Source: Fomes fomentarius (lineage: Eukaryota; Basidiomycota; Agaricomycetes; Polyporales; Polyporaceae). Taken from it: a DNA stretch of 64,000 nt. The notes beneath the pieces are model-generated. The model had not been told where the DNA came from, did not search any database, and saw only the letters and a program-made list of their open reading frames with translations. The position numbers were made by a program, and so were the translations under genes. Shown here one piece after another: positions 11,061 through 23,267 of the stretch (positions are counted from its first letter, which is position 1; each line of letters starts with the position of its first letter). The stretch lies in assembly GCA_022606135.1 (NCBI GenBank), contig JABYQN010000001.1:4526001-4590000 (forward strand), written 5' to 3'.

Positions 11061-14000
11061 TCAAACCTTGTTAGGTTCGAGAGATGTGACAGAAGCAATA
11101 GAGAATAGCTGCGAGCTTGCGCGGGCCGTCCAGGCTGGGGTAGAACTGACCTCGTCCGAAACCACGACACCAGAGTGATCCCAATGGGAGGCGCGCAAAG
11201 TCGGGCCAGAGATTAGGAGCACAATAATTGCGTGCGCTGATCCAAAAAGAGAAAATTCGCCACGTAGTCCTCTATTTCCTTCTACGCTGCTTCCGATGAC
11301 TTGCGGTCCGTTCTCGGTGCTTGAAGGTCGATGAGCGGGGCGAATGGGTCACAGTCTGTGCCCTTCTGGATCTAAACCATCAAGGCTCCAGAGCGTTCCT
11401 CGTGATTCTCAAATTCCTGCGAGAGGAAGCAACATCTTCTGCAGGGTGGTGGTGTAAGTGTATACCCATCACAAAGGATAAGGTTGTCGCGACACTGGTT
11501 AGTGACAGAGGACTTCAGAGCTCCGTTAGTCAAGCCTCGTGGAAAAATGAGCCGGCAACTTACAAGTTTGTATTGCATAAGCTCTGGCTTGAAAAAGTTT
11601 GTTATGTCCTTGATACTATCGTATACTCGTGAAAGCGTCGGGGTATAGGGCGTGTCGGGTAGTCCAGGTGAAAGAGGGAGAAACTCGTCCAAAAACAAGG
11701 TATAAGGAACGAAATAAAGCTGTTCCATCTCATAACTGGTGTGAGCTCACGGTATATAGAGCAAAGCAGCAGCCAATGCACCAGAGAGTGATGGTTAGAG
11801 GAAGGTAGGAAAGGTTTGCCAGAGAGAACTCTAGTACGGTCTGCTTGACTGACCATTCAGTAATCGCTCATATCTCATTGTCGGTCAAGTCGAGCACAGT
11901 TCCAGCACGAGTACTCCGAGTCTGAGTTACTCAGACTGTCAATATTCACTGCAAAGATCGCATCCTTTGCGAGGTCAGGAAAGGGATGGGAAATAAAAAT
12001 TTCACCCGGTGAGATAAACCCCTTAGACCTGCGAAAATAGGCCTCCACCGCCTTCCAGGGCAGGTAAATTAGGCTTACCTATGTCTGTAGACGTAACCCA
12101 CCGAACCTTGCGAAGCTGAGCAAGCTCATCGTTTCTCCAAGGTTTCTGGGTGGAGGAAAGGATGCGTCCGTTCCAGTGAATGGCACTGCCAGCGATGAGT
12201 GCCTGGACTAAACGTTCCCACGCCACACTCCAAGCAAATGCAAAGCTAGCAAAAATGCTCAGGCTGAGGCTCGCCGCCGATGTCCACTATGCTCCGTTGT
12301 TTCTAATCTGATTGGTACTCGACAAACGTTGGAAGGTGAGCCAGTTAACAGTCGCTTGTCTGAATCCGCTAATCATGAATGTGAACCTGCCCGATGAACC
12401 ATCGTCACAACACTCTCACCACTAAGTCATCTCTTGTAAGTTATGACTGAGGTTCCTACTAGTTTGTGTACTGAACGCTCTTGCTGTAAGACAGGTCGCA
12501 CGACTGTTTACAAGTCATCGTCTAGGCTAGAAACGGGGATGATGGCTGCTTGGATAGATGTCTTATCGTATACGTAGTCCGCAGTATTCTGATCGTCTCA
12601 ATCACCCAAACGAAAGTAGACCATGTTCGTGTCCAATCGACTCTAGGTGACTACAGGTTTGGTGTATCCGACAGGTTCGCGCTAGCATACGGTCGTCGAT
12701 GCACGACCTATCATACTTGTTAGTAATGCCCTGAGTTCGAGAAAACGATGCTGAAACTGACCTCTCCCATACATTTAGCTCAAAGTGCCATTGTTGCCGC
12801 GTCTCTCTAAAGATGCAAGACGCGCGAGCCTCCGGCCTCAGTGGGCGCGCCGGCAGGAAGCCTGCGGCCATCACTGAAGTGGACAACTCATGACATCTAG
12901 TCCGACTTTAGTTTCTCTCCGGTGCGTTCCATTCTCCCTTCTTTGCAATACCTACCTCATCCGTACTGTCATTCCCCCCGAACCGCGGTCCATTCGCACC
13001 TAAGGCATACGTATCCGGCAGAACTATCAAGCATGGCCGCAACACCCACATCATCGGTACAATCCTACCATTTGTCAGTTGCCAGAGCGGTCTTCAGGTG
13101 ATGAAATCAATTCTAGGCCACTCGAGACCTGTTATGAAGATGCAAGCAGAGCTCCCGTTAGCCATGGATCATGAGCAACGCTGACGAGGAGAAACACATT
13201 TTCAAATCTGACCTTGGCCATATCATTGAGTTCCTCAATGTGCTGCACCTTCAGAGGCACCAGACGCACACTGGTTGCTTCTCTCACTACCGCCATCGGG
13301 GCTGGCTTTGGTCTATTGCCACCCGCCGATGATCGCATTTGCGTCCAGCGTCCAGCTTCGCCTTCCAGACAAGACGCCCTCTTGCTCTAGGAACGACGAC
13401 GCGATCTGCCACTCTTCCGGACACATTCGATGACACCTTTGGTGAAATTGCTGTTTGCTGGCTGACTCCCCGTCTATACGCATTCGGCGGTTCTATGCAG
13501 GTGCCTTGACAGGTGCAAAGACCGGGACAGATCGGTCGGCGAAACAGTACAACGATCGCAACAGTGCCCGTTGATGGACTAGTTGTCATTCAACTGGCGA
13601 TCCCCGGTTCCATGCATTTGACATCTCGCATTGTCTCTGTTCCTGGGTCAAGACGTGAAAATGCGACTCAACTCTCCGAGGCGCACATCCAGGTAGGATC
13701 GACTACGTCGGAAGAATTCACGTGTGTGCATACGCGGACGAAGGGATTCCCATGGGTTGAGGCACTTCCCTCACGCATCTGCCGCCGACAAGGGCCTATG
13801 CATTGAACTGATAGGCACCTCTCGATGAATGGATGAATAGTGGACCTCGCAACGATCTCGAAGCTATTTCGAGCTCCGGTACCAGGAATACCATGTAACG
13901 TCCCGTAGAGGTTCGTCACTTCTACAATCAAGTGCCGCTTTGTCACTGGGACGGAAGAGGGGAAAGAATGCGTCGTATGTATTCCGAATTGCTTGCGCCT

Positions 14001-15299
14001 ACCATGTGCCGCCGCTCACGATGTGAACGCCTGGGAACAGGGTCTGGCCACATCCGGACGGTATTTCCCACTCAAAGCCCGCACCAGTCGCCAAGAATAT
14101 CAACATCCCATCCGCTCGGACCATCGCGTAGTATCGCGCGCACGGATCGCGAATGGTCCTGGTCCAACGAATGTGACAGACTCTGGCAGGGTATTCTCTT
14201 CGGTGCCATTCTTTGCCCGCAGCCCCGACAGCGGTTGCTGTCTAGAGGGGGCTCGAGGCTAGGCGCTCTTCCTCTAGTTGGCAGGTTCGCTCCCGGAGTC
14301 TTGCCTAATCCCTCTTGGCGCTCTCTATAGCATGGTGCTCACGTTACACAGGGTCCAATCGCGCTCCGCAAGAAGCTGACTCCATTAGCGATTTGTCCGG
14401 AGCAGATTCGTCCAGCTGGCAGCGGCAATTCAAGATATTGTTCCGGACGGTAAGTGCTCTCGAATTCGCAGTCCGCATTCTATGCCGCATGCGAATGGCC
14501 CTCATGGACAAATCGGTGTTGCATCAGGTCCTTCTCCGCTCTAACTGTCAAGAACTGAAGCAGGGCCAACTGCACCCCGTCAGTCCCTAGCCTGGCGGAT
14601 CTGACAATCTAGGAGCGACACGTCGTTCCGTTCCTGACCTGTCGGCGCCCCAGACGCGACCGGAGACCCATTTCGTGCTTACTATAGGGTACACATCGCT
14701 AGCTATCCCTGGCAATTAGATGTCACGAAACCGCACCCTACGTGGGAGATCTCCACAGATCGACGTGGGGGCGCTGCGGAACATCACAAGTTTCGTGAAG
14801 ACAGTGGGCAGACATGAGGGCGCGACGGCAGTCGGTACGACTTGATGACGCTGTCTATCAAGTCGCAAGTTCTGACGCCCTGTTCTACGGCGCGTATACG
14901 TGCGTCCTCTTGTTCTCTGCACTCCGTTAGCTTGGTATTCGTGACCCGCGTCGCTGATGTCTGTTTTTACCTCCGGCAGTACAGTGTAGCAAGGGGCCGA
15001 AAAGAAGATATCAACGAAGTCTCCGAGGCGCGAACAATCCGGTGTTGCGCGAATCTGACCTGATAGTTGCAAACGGTCCCCAGTCAATTTATCGGCGAGC
15101 TGTGTGCCGTCCAATTCTTGCGTCGGCCTGAGCGGCCCCCTCCTTCGCTCTTCCATGAGCGTGACCTAATCACCGCGATGGATGCCGCCCCCCTGCAGAG
15201 CTGCTTGAGCGGCTCATCTTCGCTACTTAAGCGTTCCTGCGTCGACTGCACAGTCTCTACAGCACCCTCCTTCCCCTCCAAACATAAGGCGTGTTGAGG
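11061..15299. other. 4.2 kb without a recognisable gene
   Basis: Several short open frames exist (for example minus 12602-12886, minus 13132-13338, plus 13993-14262, minus 14716-15156). None shows a known motif, and I could not chain them by plausible introns. A stretch near 14950-14850 (minus) reads as a helical, charged segment in one frame and may be the remnant of a gene. The last 150 bases are the upstream region of the oxidase gene. Confidence 0.45.
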
Positions 15300-18200
15300 A
15301 TGGCGGCCCTCACTGCCTCCGTCGCAGTGCTTGCACTGTCTCTTCCCAGCGTACGTTCGCCTTTCGCCTCCATGTCTTTCTTGTGCAGGGAAATGCCGAT
15401 CTTCGCGATGACCCTATGCAGATCTCCCATGGCTCCATGCTCCGTGTGCGTCAAGCCCCTACTACGCCCGACATCCCGGGGACGAAATTCGAATTCCTTG
15501 GATGTTTCACGTATGTGTTCCGTGCGCTTCACAATTATATATTCTCATCTCAGCCCACTTGTAGTGACCAAGGAGCACGTTCGCTCGGAGATGCGAACTT
15601 CGTGAATAACACCGGGATGACGGTTGAGTCCTGCGTAGGGTTCTGCTCGACGAAGGGCTTCAACTTCGCCGGCCTCGAGTTTGCGCAGGAGTGCTGTACG
15701 TCGTGACCTCGGCAGTGTGTCTGGGATGACGTGAGGGCTCACGCTAGATGTTCCCAGGGTGCGGGAACGCAATCGAGAACGGCGGCACCAATGCCACGCT
15801 GGCGGACTGCAATCTCCCTTGCGCTGGAGATGCCACCGAATTCTGCGGTGCTGGGAGTGAGTTTCAGGATGCGGTGCCCAATCTTCTTGAGCTTCTGACC
15901 GACCGATTCCCACCACTTTAGATCGGCTGAGCGTTTACTGGAACGGCGTCCAACCCCCGCCGCCGCCCGTCACTGTGCCTTCCGTCGGCGACTGGCAGTC
16001 CCTCGGGTGCTTCAAGTACGTATTTGTGCTCGGATCAGCTAGTTACGGACCGCTCATCCTCAACTTTCCAGCGATTCGGTTAATGCCCGCGTTCTCTCCG
16101 TTGGTATCAATGTTCCGGGCAACTTCACTGTCGAAGGCTGCACGGAAGCATGCTTCAACGCGAACTTCCCTGTTGCCGGCATGGAGTTCGCTGCCCAATG
16201 CTGTAAGCTCGGCGATGTATGATAACCGAGAAGATCGCTCACAGCATCCATCGTAGTCTGTGACACCGCAATCCAGAACGGCGGGGCGCCCACACCGCTC
16301 GCTGACTGCAGTATGGCATGCAGCGGCAACAGCTCGGAGTTCTGCGGAGGTCCTAACCGCCTAAACGTCAGTGTGGTTTAATCCGCGAGTCTAGTGCGGC
16401 TTGTGACTGTCCCTGTATAGGTCTACAACTTCACGGGAACTCTACCTGGCCCTCCTAAGGCACCCGGCGGCGGAAACGGAAATGGGGGCACACCAGTCCT
16501 GGTGAGCCCCGTTACTTCCGGACTTCCCGGGAATTGGGCGTACGGCGCGTGCTATGTGTCAGTATTAGCGCACTTCTTATTCTCTGCCAGACTGATGTCG
16601 ATCATTATAGCGACAATGCCTTCGGCCGCATTATGACCACCCAGCTCGATGACAACCAGCAGACGACTGTCGAGTCCTGCATCGCCTCTTGCGCTGCAAA
16701 ACGCTTTACTTTGGCTGGTCTGGAGTTCGGCGTGCAATGCTGTGCGTCGACCATCTTTCAACATGTTGACATATCCAGCTAACTCCCTCCCCATGATAGT
16801 CTGCGGCAACACGTTGATAGATGGTGCGGTCAAGGGCGACGAAGACACTTGCAATATGTCCTGCGGCGGAAACTCTACGTGCGTTTCACTCTGATGTTTG
16901 TAACACAGGCACTAATCTTTGTATAGGGAGGCATGTGGTGGACCGAACCGGCTCTCTGTGAGATTTCATCAATGATCTTGGCGCCAATTATGCTAACGAT
17001 CTCGCCTCCTATCTCAGGTCTATACTTCAACTGGAGATGTCATCGCCCTTCCAGTCCCATCGCCACTCAAGGACAACCTGCCGGGTTTGTTTTGATCGTG
17101 CAGGTATTCTGATTGATGACGTTGATCCTTCTTCCTATAGGGCAGTTCGAATACCAGGGATGTCTGGCGTACGTCACATTGCTTATGACACTCATACAAA
17201 AGATCACTGACGTCAATTTCTTAGTGAGGGTCCGAATGGACGGCGGGTATTCCCTCTCTACCAGATCATATCTCAGACCAACACCACCATCCAGGGTTGT
17301 CTCAGTCAGTGCGCAGCCTTCGGATACCCGGCGGCCGGTGTTGAGTTCGGTCAAGAATGCTGTAAGATCAACTCATCTTCTGCGTTGGATGGATACTGAG
17401 ATCCAGAAAGATTGCGGAGATGTTGAAGACGTTGGGAAGACGAGTCCTGGTCTCGCTGCCGATTCTGACTGCAACATCGCCTGTACCGGCGATCCGATCC
17501 ATCTCTGCGGCGGTGAGAACAGACTGCAGGTACGCGATATGTACCTGAATGAAGGATCGGGATCCGAGGCTGACCTCCGAGCAGTACTACAAGTGGAACG
17601 TGACCATGAACGACTGGAAGAGGCCCGCAAACATCGGCCGCTATGAGTTCTTGGTTCCCGGTGTTGTCGTCCCCCTTCTGGTCACGCTCGGCATCAACAA
17701 CAAGGTTTCGTTCGTCGAGAAGTTCGGAACGAGCGAGTTCCCCAACTCGACTGGTGCCTACGAGCTGGACTTGAGCATGGTCCACGACTTCTCCAAGACA
17801 TGGCGCGAGATGCATGTCAAGTCCGACGTCTTCTGCTCCGCTGCAGTCGTGCTCCCCGACCGTGCCGCGAGGCACCTCATTATTGGAGGATGGTCGCTAG
17901 ACAGCACCTTCGGCGTTCGTCTCTACGCTCCTGATGGTAGCCCTGGTGTCAATGGCACAAATGACTGGGAGGAAAACTTTGAGGAGTTGAAGCTTCAGGT
18001 ACGTCTCGTCATGGTGCAGTACATGGCCATCGCTCAACATCACTTGTTGCAGAGGGGACGATGGTACCCGTCCGCACTTGTCATGTCTAACGGCAGTGTC
18101 CTGGTTGTCGGTGGAGAAATTGGTAGCAACGACAGACCGGAACCAACGCTGGAGATCCTGCCTACTCCAAAAGGTGGCCCGACGTACTTGTTCATGGACT

Positions 18201-19724
18201 GGCTCAACCGCACAGACCCGAACAACCTCTACCCTTTCCTCCACATGCTCCCCAGTGGCAATATCTTTGCGGGTATGTTCAACTGAAACGCTCACCACCT
18301 GTCGGCTAACAAAGGGCTCCAGGCTACTACAACGAGGCGCGCATTCTCAACCCGCGCACGTTCGATACAGTCAAGACCCTCCCGAACATGCCAGGATCGG
18401 TCGTGAGCCCTCTGGCCGGTCGTACGTACCCGCTTGAGGGTACCGCCGTGTTGTTCCCGCAACACGCGCCCTACACCGATCCTCTGACCGTCCTGGTTTG
18501 TGGAGGCTCAAACTTCGGGATCGCGGTCGACAATTGTGTCCACATTCAGCCTGAGGTTGAAGGCGCCGAGTGGGTCCTGGAACGCATGGTAACTCCCATG
18601 ATTGAAATGGTCGACAAGCAAGCTACTGACACCGTTTTTTTCTCATTCTAGCCGTCCCAACGTGTCATGCCATGCATGGTAAGTGTGTCTGACTGTGGTG
18701 TGTATGTCAATCGCGGGCTGACTCAGGCATCTGTTCTATAGGCTGGTGCGCATCTACTATAGACGTACTGCGTCAGCTATAGTTTATCTGACATTGCTTT
18801 CTCCTGCAGCGCTTCCTGATGGAACCTTCCTCATCGTCAACGGTGCCCACGCGGGTGTTGCTGGCTTCGGTTTGGCAACCGATCCGAACCTCCAAGCTCT
18901 TCTCTACGACCCTACCCAGGCTGTTGGATCTCGTATCTCCATCCTCAACACGACTATTGTCCCGCGTCTGTACCATTCCGAGGCCACTGTAGGTCGTGTC
19001 AACTCGGGCGCTCATAGCTGGTCTGACCTCGCTTCCTCAGCTCCTTCCTGATGGCCGTGTCCTCGTTTCCGGCAGTGATCCGGAAAGTCCTCAATTCCCA
19101 GAAGAGACACGCGTGGAGGTCTACATCCCGCCATATCTGAATGAAGGCCGCACCCAACCGAGCTTCACGGTTGATGAGAAGGACTGGGAGTACGGCGGTA
19201 GCTACACCTTCCACGTCAATCTTCCTCGAGGCCCGATCTCCAACATGAGAGTGTCCCTTATCGCTGGTATGTTACACGTTTCATTGGTCGCTTTCGAATG
19301 CTGACTCCCAGCGGTGCTTCTTTCAGCGACGTCGAGCACGGTTCGTATTCTTTACCCTTCACTCGAACTCGGCTGTAGACTGACCCCTTCATTTACCCCT
19401 GCCTGTTTGTGTTTTTCTCACAGCACGGTACGTCGCATCTTCCCAAGGCTCACGTGATGGCACTAATGCTCGCTATTAATAGGTAACTCTATGGGCATGC
19501 GCACGCTCTTCCCCGAGTTCTCCTGCAACGGCAACACCTGCACGGTTGTCGCACCTCCCAACGCCTCCGTCTCCCCGCCCAGCTGGTACCAGATGTTCAT
19601 TCTCGACGGGCCGACCCCGTCGCACTCCAACTGGGTACGCATCGGTGGCGATCCTGGAAAGCTCGGCAACTGGCCCGACTTCCCCGACTTCCATCCCCCT
19701 GGCGTCGGCCCTGTTGCGCAGTAA
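15300..19724 (+). CDS. WSC-domain copper radical oxidase (glyoxal/galactose oxidase type)
   Basis: A chain of about 25 exons gives 1009-1020 aa with consistent phases: 15300-15350, 15422(or 15389)-15510, 15565-15695, 15758-15856, 15922-16015, 16072-16202, 16257-16366, 16421-16557, 16611-16741, 16800-16878, 16927-16957, 17018-17084, 17141-17168, 17225-17361, 17411-17529, 17585-17998, 18053-18272, 18323-18588, 18652-18678, 18742-18745, 18810-18988, 19041-19266, 19327-19340, 19424-19427, 19483-19724. A hydrophobic N-terminus ([17 protein letters not shown]) is a likely signal peptide. Four WSC modules follow (motifs such as FAQECWCGN, CGGPNRL). The catalytic half shows the expected radical-copper residues: Cys in DVFCSA, Tyr in RWYPSA, Tyr-His in RLYHSEA and His in SSTHGNSMG. 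The family makes H2O2 extracellularly in wood decay (Phanerochaete cro3-5 have the same layout). Substrate unknown. Two exons are only 4 nt long. Confidence 0.92.
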
Positions 19725-20414
19725 ACGCTACACAAGCACTCCTTCTCTTCGTATCGGAAAGCTAAGTTCCCGCACGATATCATTCCTTTGTCTTGTCTTG
19801 TCGTGGACCCTCACTACTCACCAACGGACTTCCAATCGTCTGCCTGCTCGTTACTTCCAAGTGACTTTTATCCCCGCAAACATGCTGTGATCTATCCTAC
19901 GTTCCTTCGTTCGTCTGAGGCTCTTGTGCCTGTACTAGCTGTCGTTATCTTTGGGTTTAGGTGTATTACACAGTCATTTGTTCCGATCCCGTTGAAAGAA
20001 AAAGTTTGCCGATCGAAATCAGAAACATCAACCTGTACTTGCAGTGTCTCCATGGTCGTCGCAGTTCTAGGCTGAATTTCGGACTGGATATCCTGCATCT
20101 CTGTGGGCACTGAGGGCTGCTTTAACCTGCTTTTTTCGCTACTTGAAAGTCAATATTTCATTTTTGTACATCTGATGGATCCAATATCGAGCTCGTCTTT
20201 CCCGTCCATTCTATCGCCGAAACAAGAGAGGCACGGATTGAAGAGTGCCTGACACTAAAGCAGTAACCATATTACGTGTTACATACATAGACCATGCGCT
20301 GTCTCTGACGCGGCAACCCTTGCAGCCACTTCATCGGTCGGCCTGTCCAATATCGGCCCAGGGGATACTGTCTCGTGCAAGGAGGCGCAATCGACGGATG
20401 GTGCGGGCACTTGT
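19725..20414. other. 3' region and intergenic sequence
   Basis: This is the downstream flank of the oxidase gene, T/C-rich at first, with no coding signal. The region ends at the stop of the FunK1 pseudogene that approaches from the other strand. Confidence 0.4.
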
Positions 20415-22420
20415 TTAGGCGGCACCGATCCTGTGCTCTTCAACCTCAATGCCTGGACATTGATCCAGGAAGGTATAGAGTCGCAGACTCTGTCTTCCTC
20501 CTCCAGGCGCAATCATTTCTCCCTCTTTGTCCGCGTACCATGTGAGCCGTAAAGCCTTTTCGAGGAATCGTAGCATCACTTGATGTTCGCAAGCCATAGC
20601 GGTTGATGCGCGTTGCCACGCTGGCGGCGGCGGTTCGGCTCTCTCTACACGGATGTTAACGCTATCAGGGCGGGCACTGAACAGCTCAACCAGCTCCGGG
20701 TGGTCGTCGATGAAGAGAGGTGGAAGGGGTGCCAAGATCTCTTCCACCTAATTTTCCTTCTTCTTCGCCTCCTCGTTCTGAGCGCACTCGTATTTTGTAA
20801 CATGGTAGTGAGCTTGTAACCAAGAGAGGATTGTCTTCAGCAAGGTGTCTATGCGGCTGTTGAAACTGAGCTCCGAGTACCAGCCGTTGAGATCTCCATG
20901 CTGGATGGCTTCGACCTTCGCCCGCCCACAGCTGTATGTGTCGTTTATCACGTGAATGAAGTCGTAGAAGGAGTCGATGAAGTGTGCGATAGCATTGTCG
21001 TCATAGTTTGACCTGAGGTAGCGAGCCGAGTAGATCAGGACGTAGAGGAACGACTTCCAGCTCGTCGCATATCTCGACAACTTTGCTGCCATCGGATAGC
21101 AATGCTACCGACATATACGGCCACGTTCCCTACGACCTTGTGAGCGTACGGTTCAAACCAGACATGACAAAACCCTCTCTGGCACTCACGGGACGTTCTG
21201 CCAGTAGTTGAGATGGCGTCAGTGAGTCCCCAGAGCTCAGCGGCTTGGACATTTCCCAGTCAGCAAGGAGCCCCGTCCACTCGATGGCCCAACCATAGCG
21301 GTCCCGAGTCTTCGATTCCACGAATGCGGAGACGATGGGAATATTTCCACCGCTTATGTCACGATGCAAGATCTTGGTGTCGGTGTATGCTTTCCAGTGA
21401 GCTGTCATAATAGCAGTTTGAACAAAAAATACGATAATGGCGCGGACCGTGGCATGACTGACCTAAGACGCAGTCCTTGATTATCGATACCAGCTGTTTC
21501 CCGCACTTGAACTTGTTCGAAGGGAGCGCGACTTCTTTGACAACGAGACGGTAGTGTCGAGAGAGTCGGAACGGGCAATCGGAACGGGGGTCTGGCTTGA
21601 GACGCTTTGGTAAGGGTAAATCCGGATCCCCCTCGCAATCGTCATCGTCCCTCTTGCGCTTGAGATTCGAGGACGCAGCGGCACAGACAGTATCGGAGGG
21701 CGAATCCACGGGCTATTGCAACAGTGGCGGAGGCGTGTCAGAGTGCTCGCGTTCCCACCAGATCGAGGTAAATCGAGTATCCTGATCGTCGATATCGCCA
21801 TGACAGATCAGAGTAGGAACATGAGGTATGTTTGCGTCGTTCAGCTGCGCGAAAATGCTCCCCTCCTGCTCGACCATCAAGTTCTGGGTGCGCCACACGT
21901 CTTTGAGCCAGACGAACTCGGCAGTGTCGTAGTATAGAGCAACGTAGCCTCTAGTTCCGCGGCCTACAAGCCCTTCAGCCCGGAAACTAGGCTTTCCAAC
22001 AGGGAATGAGCGCTTAGTTTGTCCGTCGGGGACTTCGAGACGGTACCGTGGCCAGAGAGGGTGGAGAGATTCCGAGAACTTCGCGCGCACAGACTTAAAA
22101 ACGGAGAATCTCGTGGGGGCCTTGTTGTCTGGGAGCTGGCCTTCAGAGTGGTCGATGTCGGTGTCACATTCAATAGCAGCTTGAGTCATACTCTTGAAAT
22201 CAGCGTCATCGTCGAACAGGCCGCGCCGCGGCCGGATCCAGGCCCAGTTGGAGATCTGTGCATTGGGGAACGCGCCAGAGAATCGTAGAAAGACGGCCAC
22301 TCTGCGTAGTAGTCAATGGAATGGGTGCCGATGGAGCCGGACCCTATCCCAACGGATGAAGCGGCAGCGCCACACGATCACGAGCAAGAAGGTAGTGGTT
22401 GTAGTCGCAATAGAGCTGTG
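20415..22420 (-). pseudogene. FunK1-type protein kinase, recently inactivated
   Basis: On the minus strand almost the whole FunK1 domain can be read: FIRWDR (about 22350), VGKPSFRAEG and GRGTRGYVALYYD (about 21990-21930), HVPTLICHGD, HYRLVVKEVALP (about 21550), ILHRDISGGNI (about 21350), LLADWEMSKP, then GTWPYMSVALLSDGS (about 21130-21080) and LQAHYHV (about 20800). Two good introns separate the core exons (donor GTCAGT at about 21468; donor GTGAGT at about 21190). Lesions: an extra G after RWDR shifts the frame, at least one more frame change follows in the next 80 bases, and two in-frame TAG codons occur, at 21713-21715 and 20748-20750, each with homologous sequence on both sides. The stops fall in linker regions, so the core is preserved. 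Most likely a young pseudogene; a translated short kinase core cannot be excluded. Confidence 0.75.
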
Positions 22421-23012
22421 CCACAAAGGCGGACAACGGTTGGTGACGGTCAAGTTCAACACGTTAAGCGCGCTTCATGACCTGTGGCAACGCTCGCTTG
22501 TACAAGCGCCCGAACTCTGTTTTCAAGCCCACAACTTGCTGCGACAAGTTTGTAGATCTTCATCTCCTTATAGTCCCGAGGATGGAGCTAGTACTTTATT
22601 CTCAAGAACCACCTGAGTCACAACAGGGTACGGCCAAGATACTTGGGAACTTGCAGCTACAAGGTGGTTAGAATTGGCACAGCCACCGTGGCCGCATAAG
22701 TATATCTTCTGGACCCTTGATCCAGAGGAATGATTGCCTTGACTCGGATTGTTCCCTCATGCCACTATTCTGCAACACTTGGTTCGAGGTTGCTTCCCCA
22801 CTACTTGCGGATACATTATCGCAGCTATGCCAGAGCCCACGGAGCACTCCAGCAATCCCTCCGCATGCAGTCTCGGGTAGCCAACCACATGAATGATCGT
22901 GGCAAGTTCAAATACCATTATTGATGCATGTTATGTGGTACCATTGAGGATTGCCGTGCTCCACGAAAACGTACGTCCGGACCAAGCCAAAACTATGATA
23001 GTCCCGATGAAT
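22421..23012. other. Intergenic, no gene seen
   Basis: About 590 bases between the FunK1 pseudogene and the tRNA. The left part may be decayed 5' sequence of the kinase; no further motif was recognised. A TTTT run (minus strand, about 22988-22991) is the probable terminator of the adjacent tRNA. Confidence 0.35.
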
Positions 23013-23085
23013 TGCCAGGAGCGTGGATTGAACACGCGACCTCCAGAACTTCAGTCTGTTGCTCTCCCAGCTGAGCTATCCCGGC
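23013..23085 (-). tRNA. tRNA-Phe (GAA), second copy
   Basis: A 73-nt sequence identical base for base to the gene at 8082-8154, with anticodon GAA, complete stems and no intron. The flanks of the two copies are unrelated, so this is not a recent large duplication. Confidence 0.95.
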
Positions 23086-23267
23086 AGTCTTTTGTTTTTG
23101 TCATACTAGCACCAGGAGCTTATTGAGTCATATCTGGCATTGATGTCGTCAGAGACTCACAGTGACGTCATAGATCTGTGGGGTATGGTGGTGTGGACGC
23201 CCGCAGCGAGTAATATCGCTTTCTACCAATCACTTCCACCTCTCGCTGAAGCAGCACACCCCAAAGT

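Noticed and set aside
10366..11064. 232-aa minus-strand frame
   Set aside because: It falls in the dispersed repeat; low-complexity and not conserved between the two copies as a frame.
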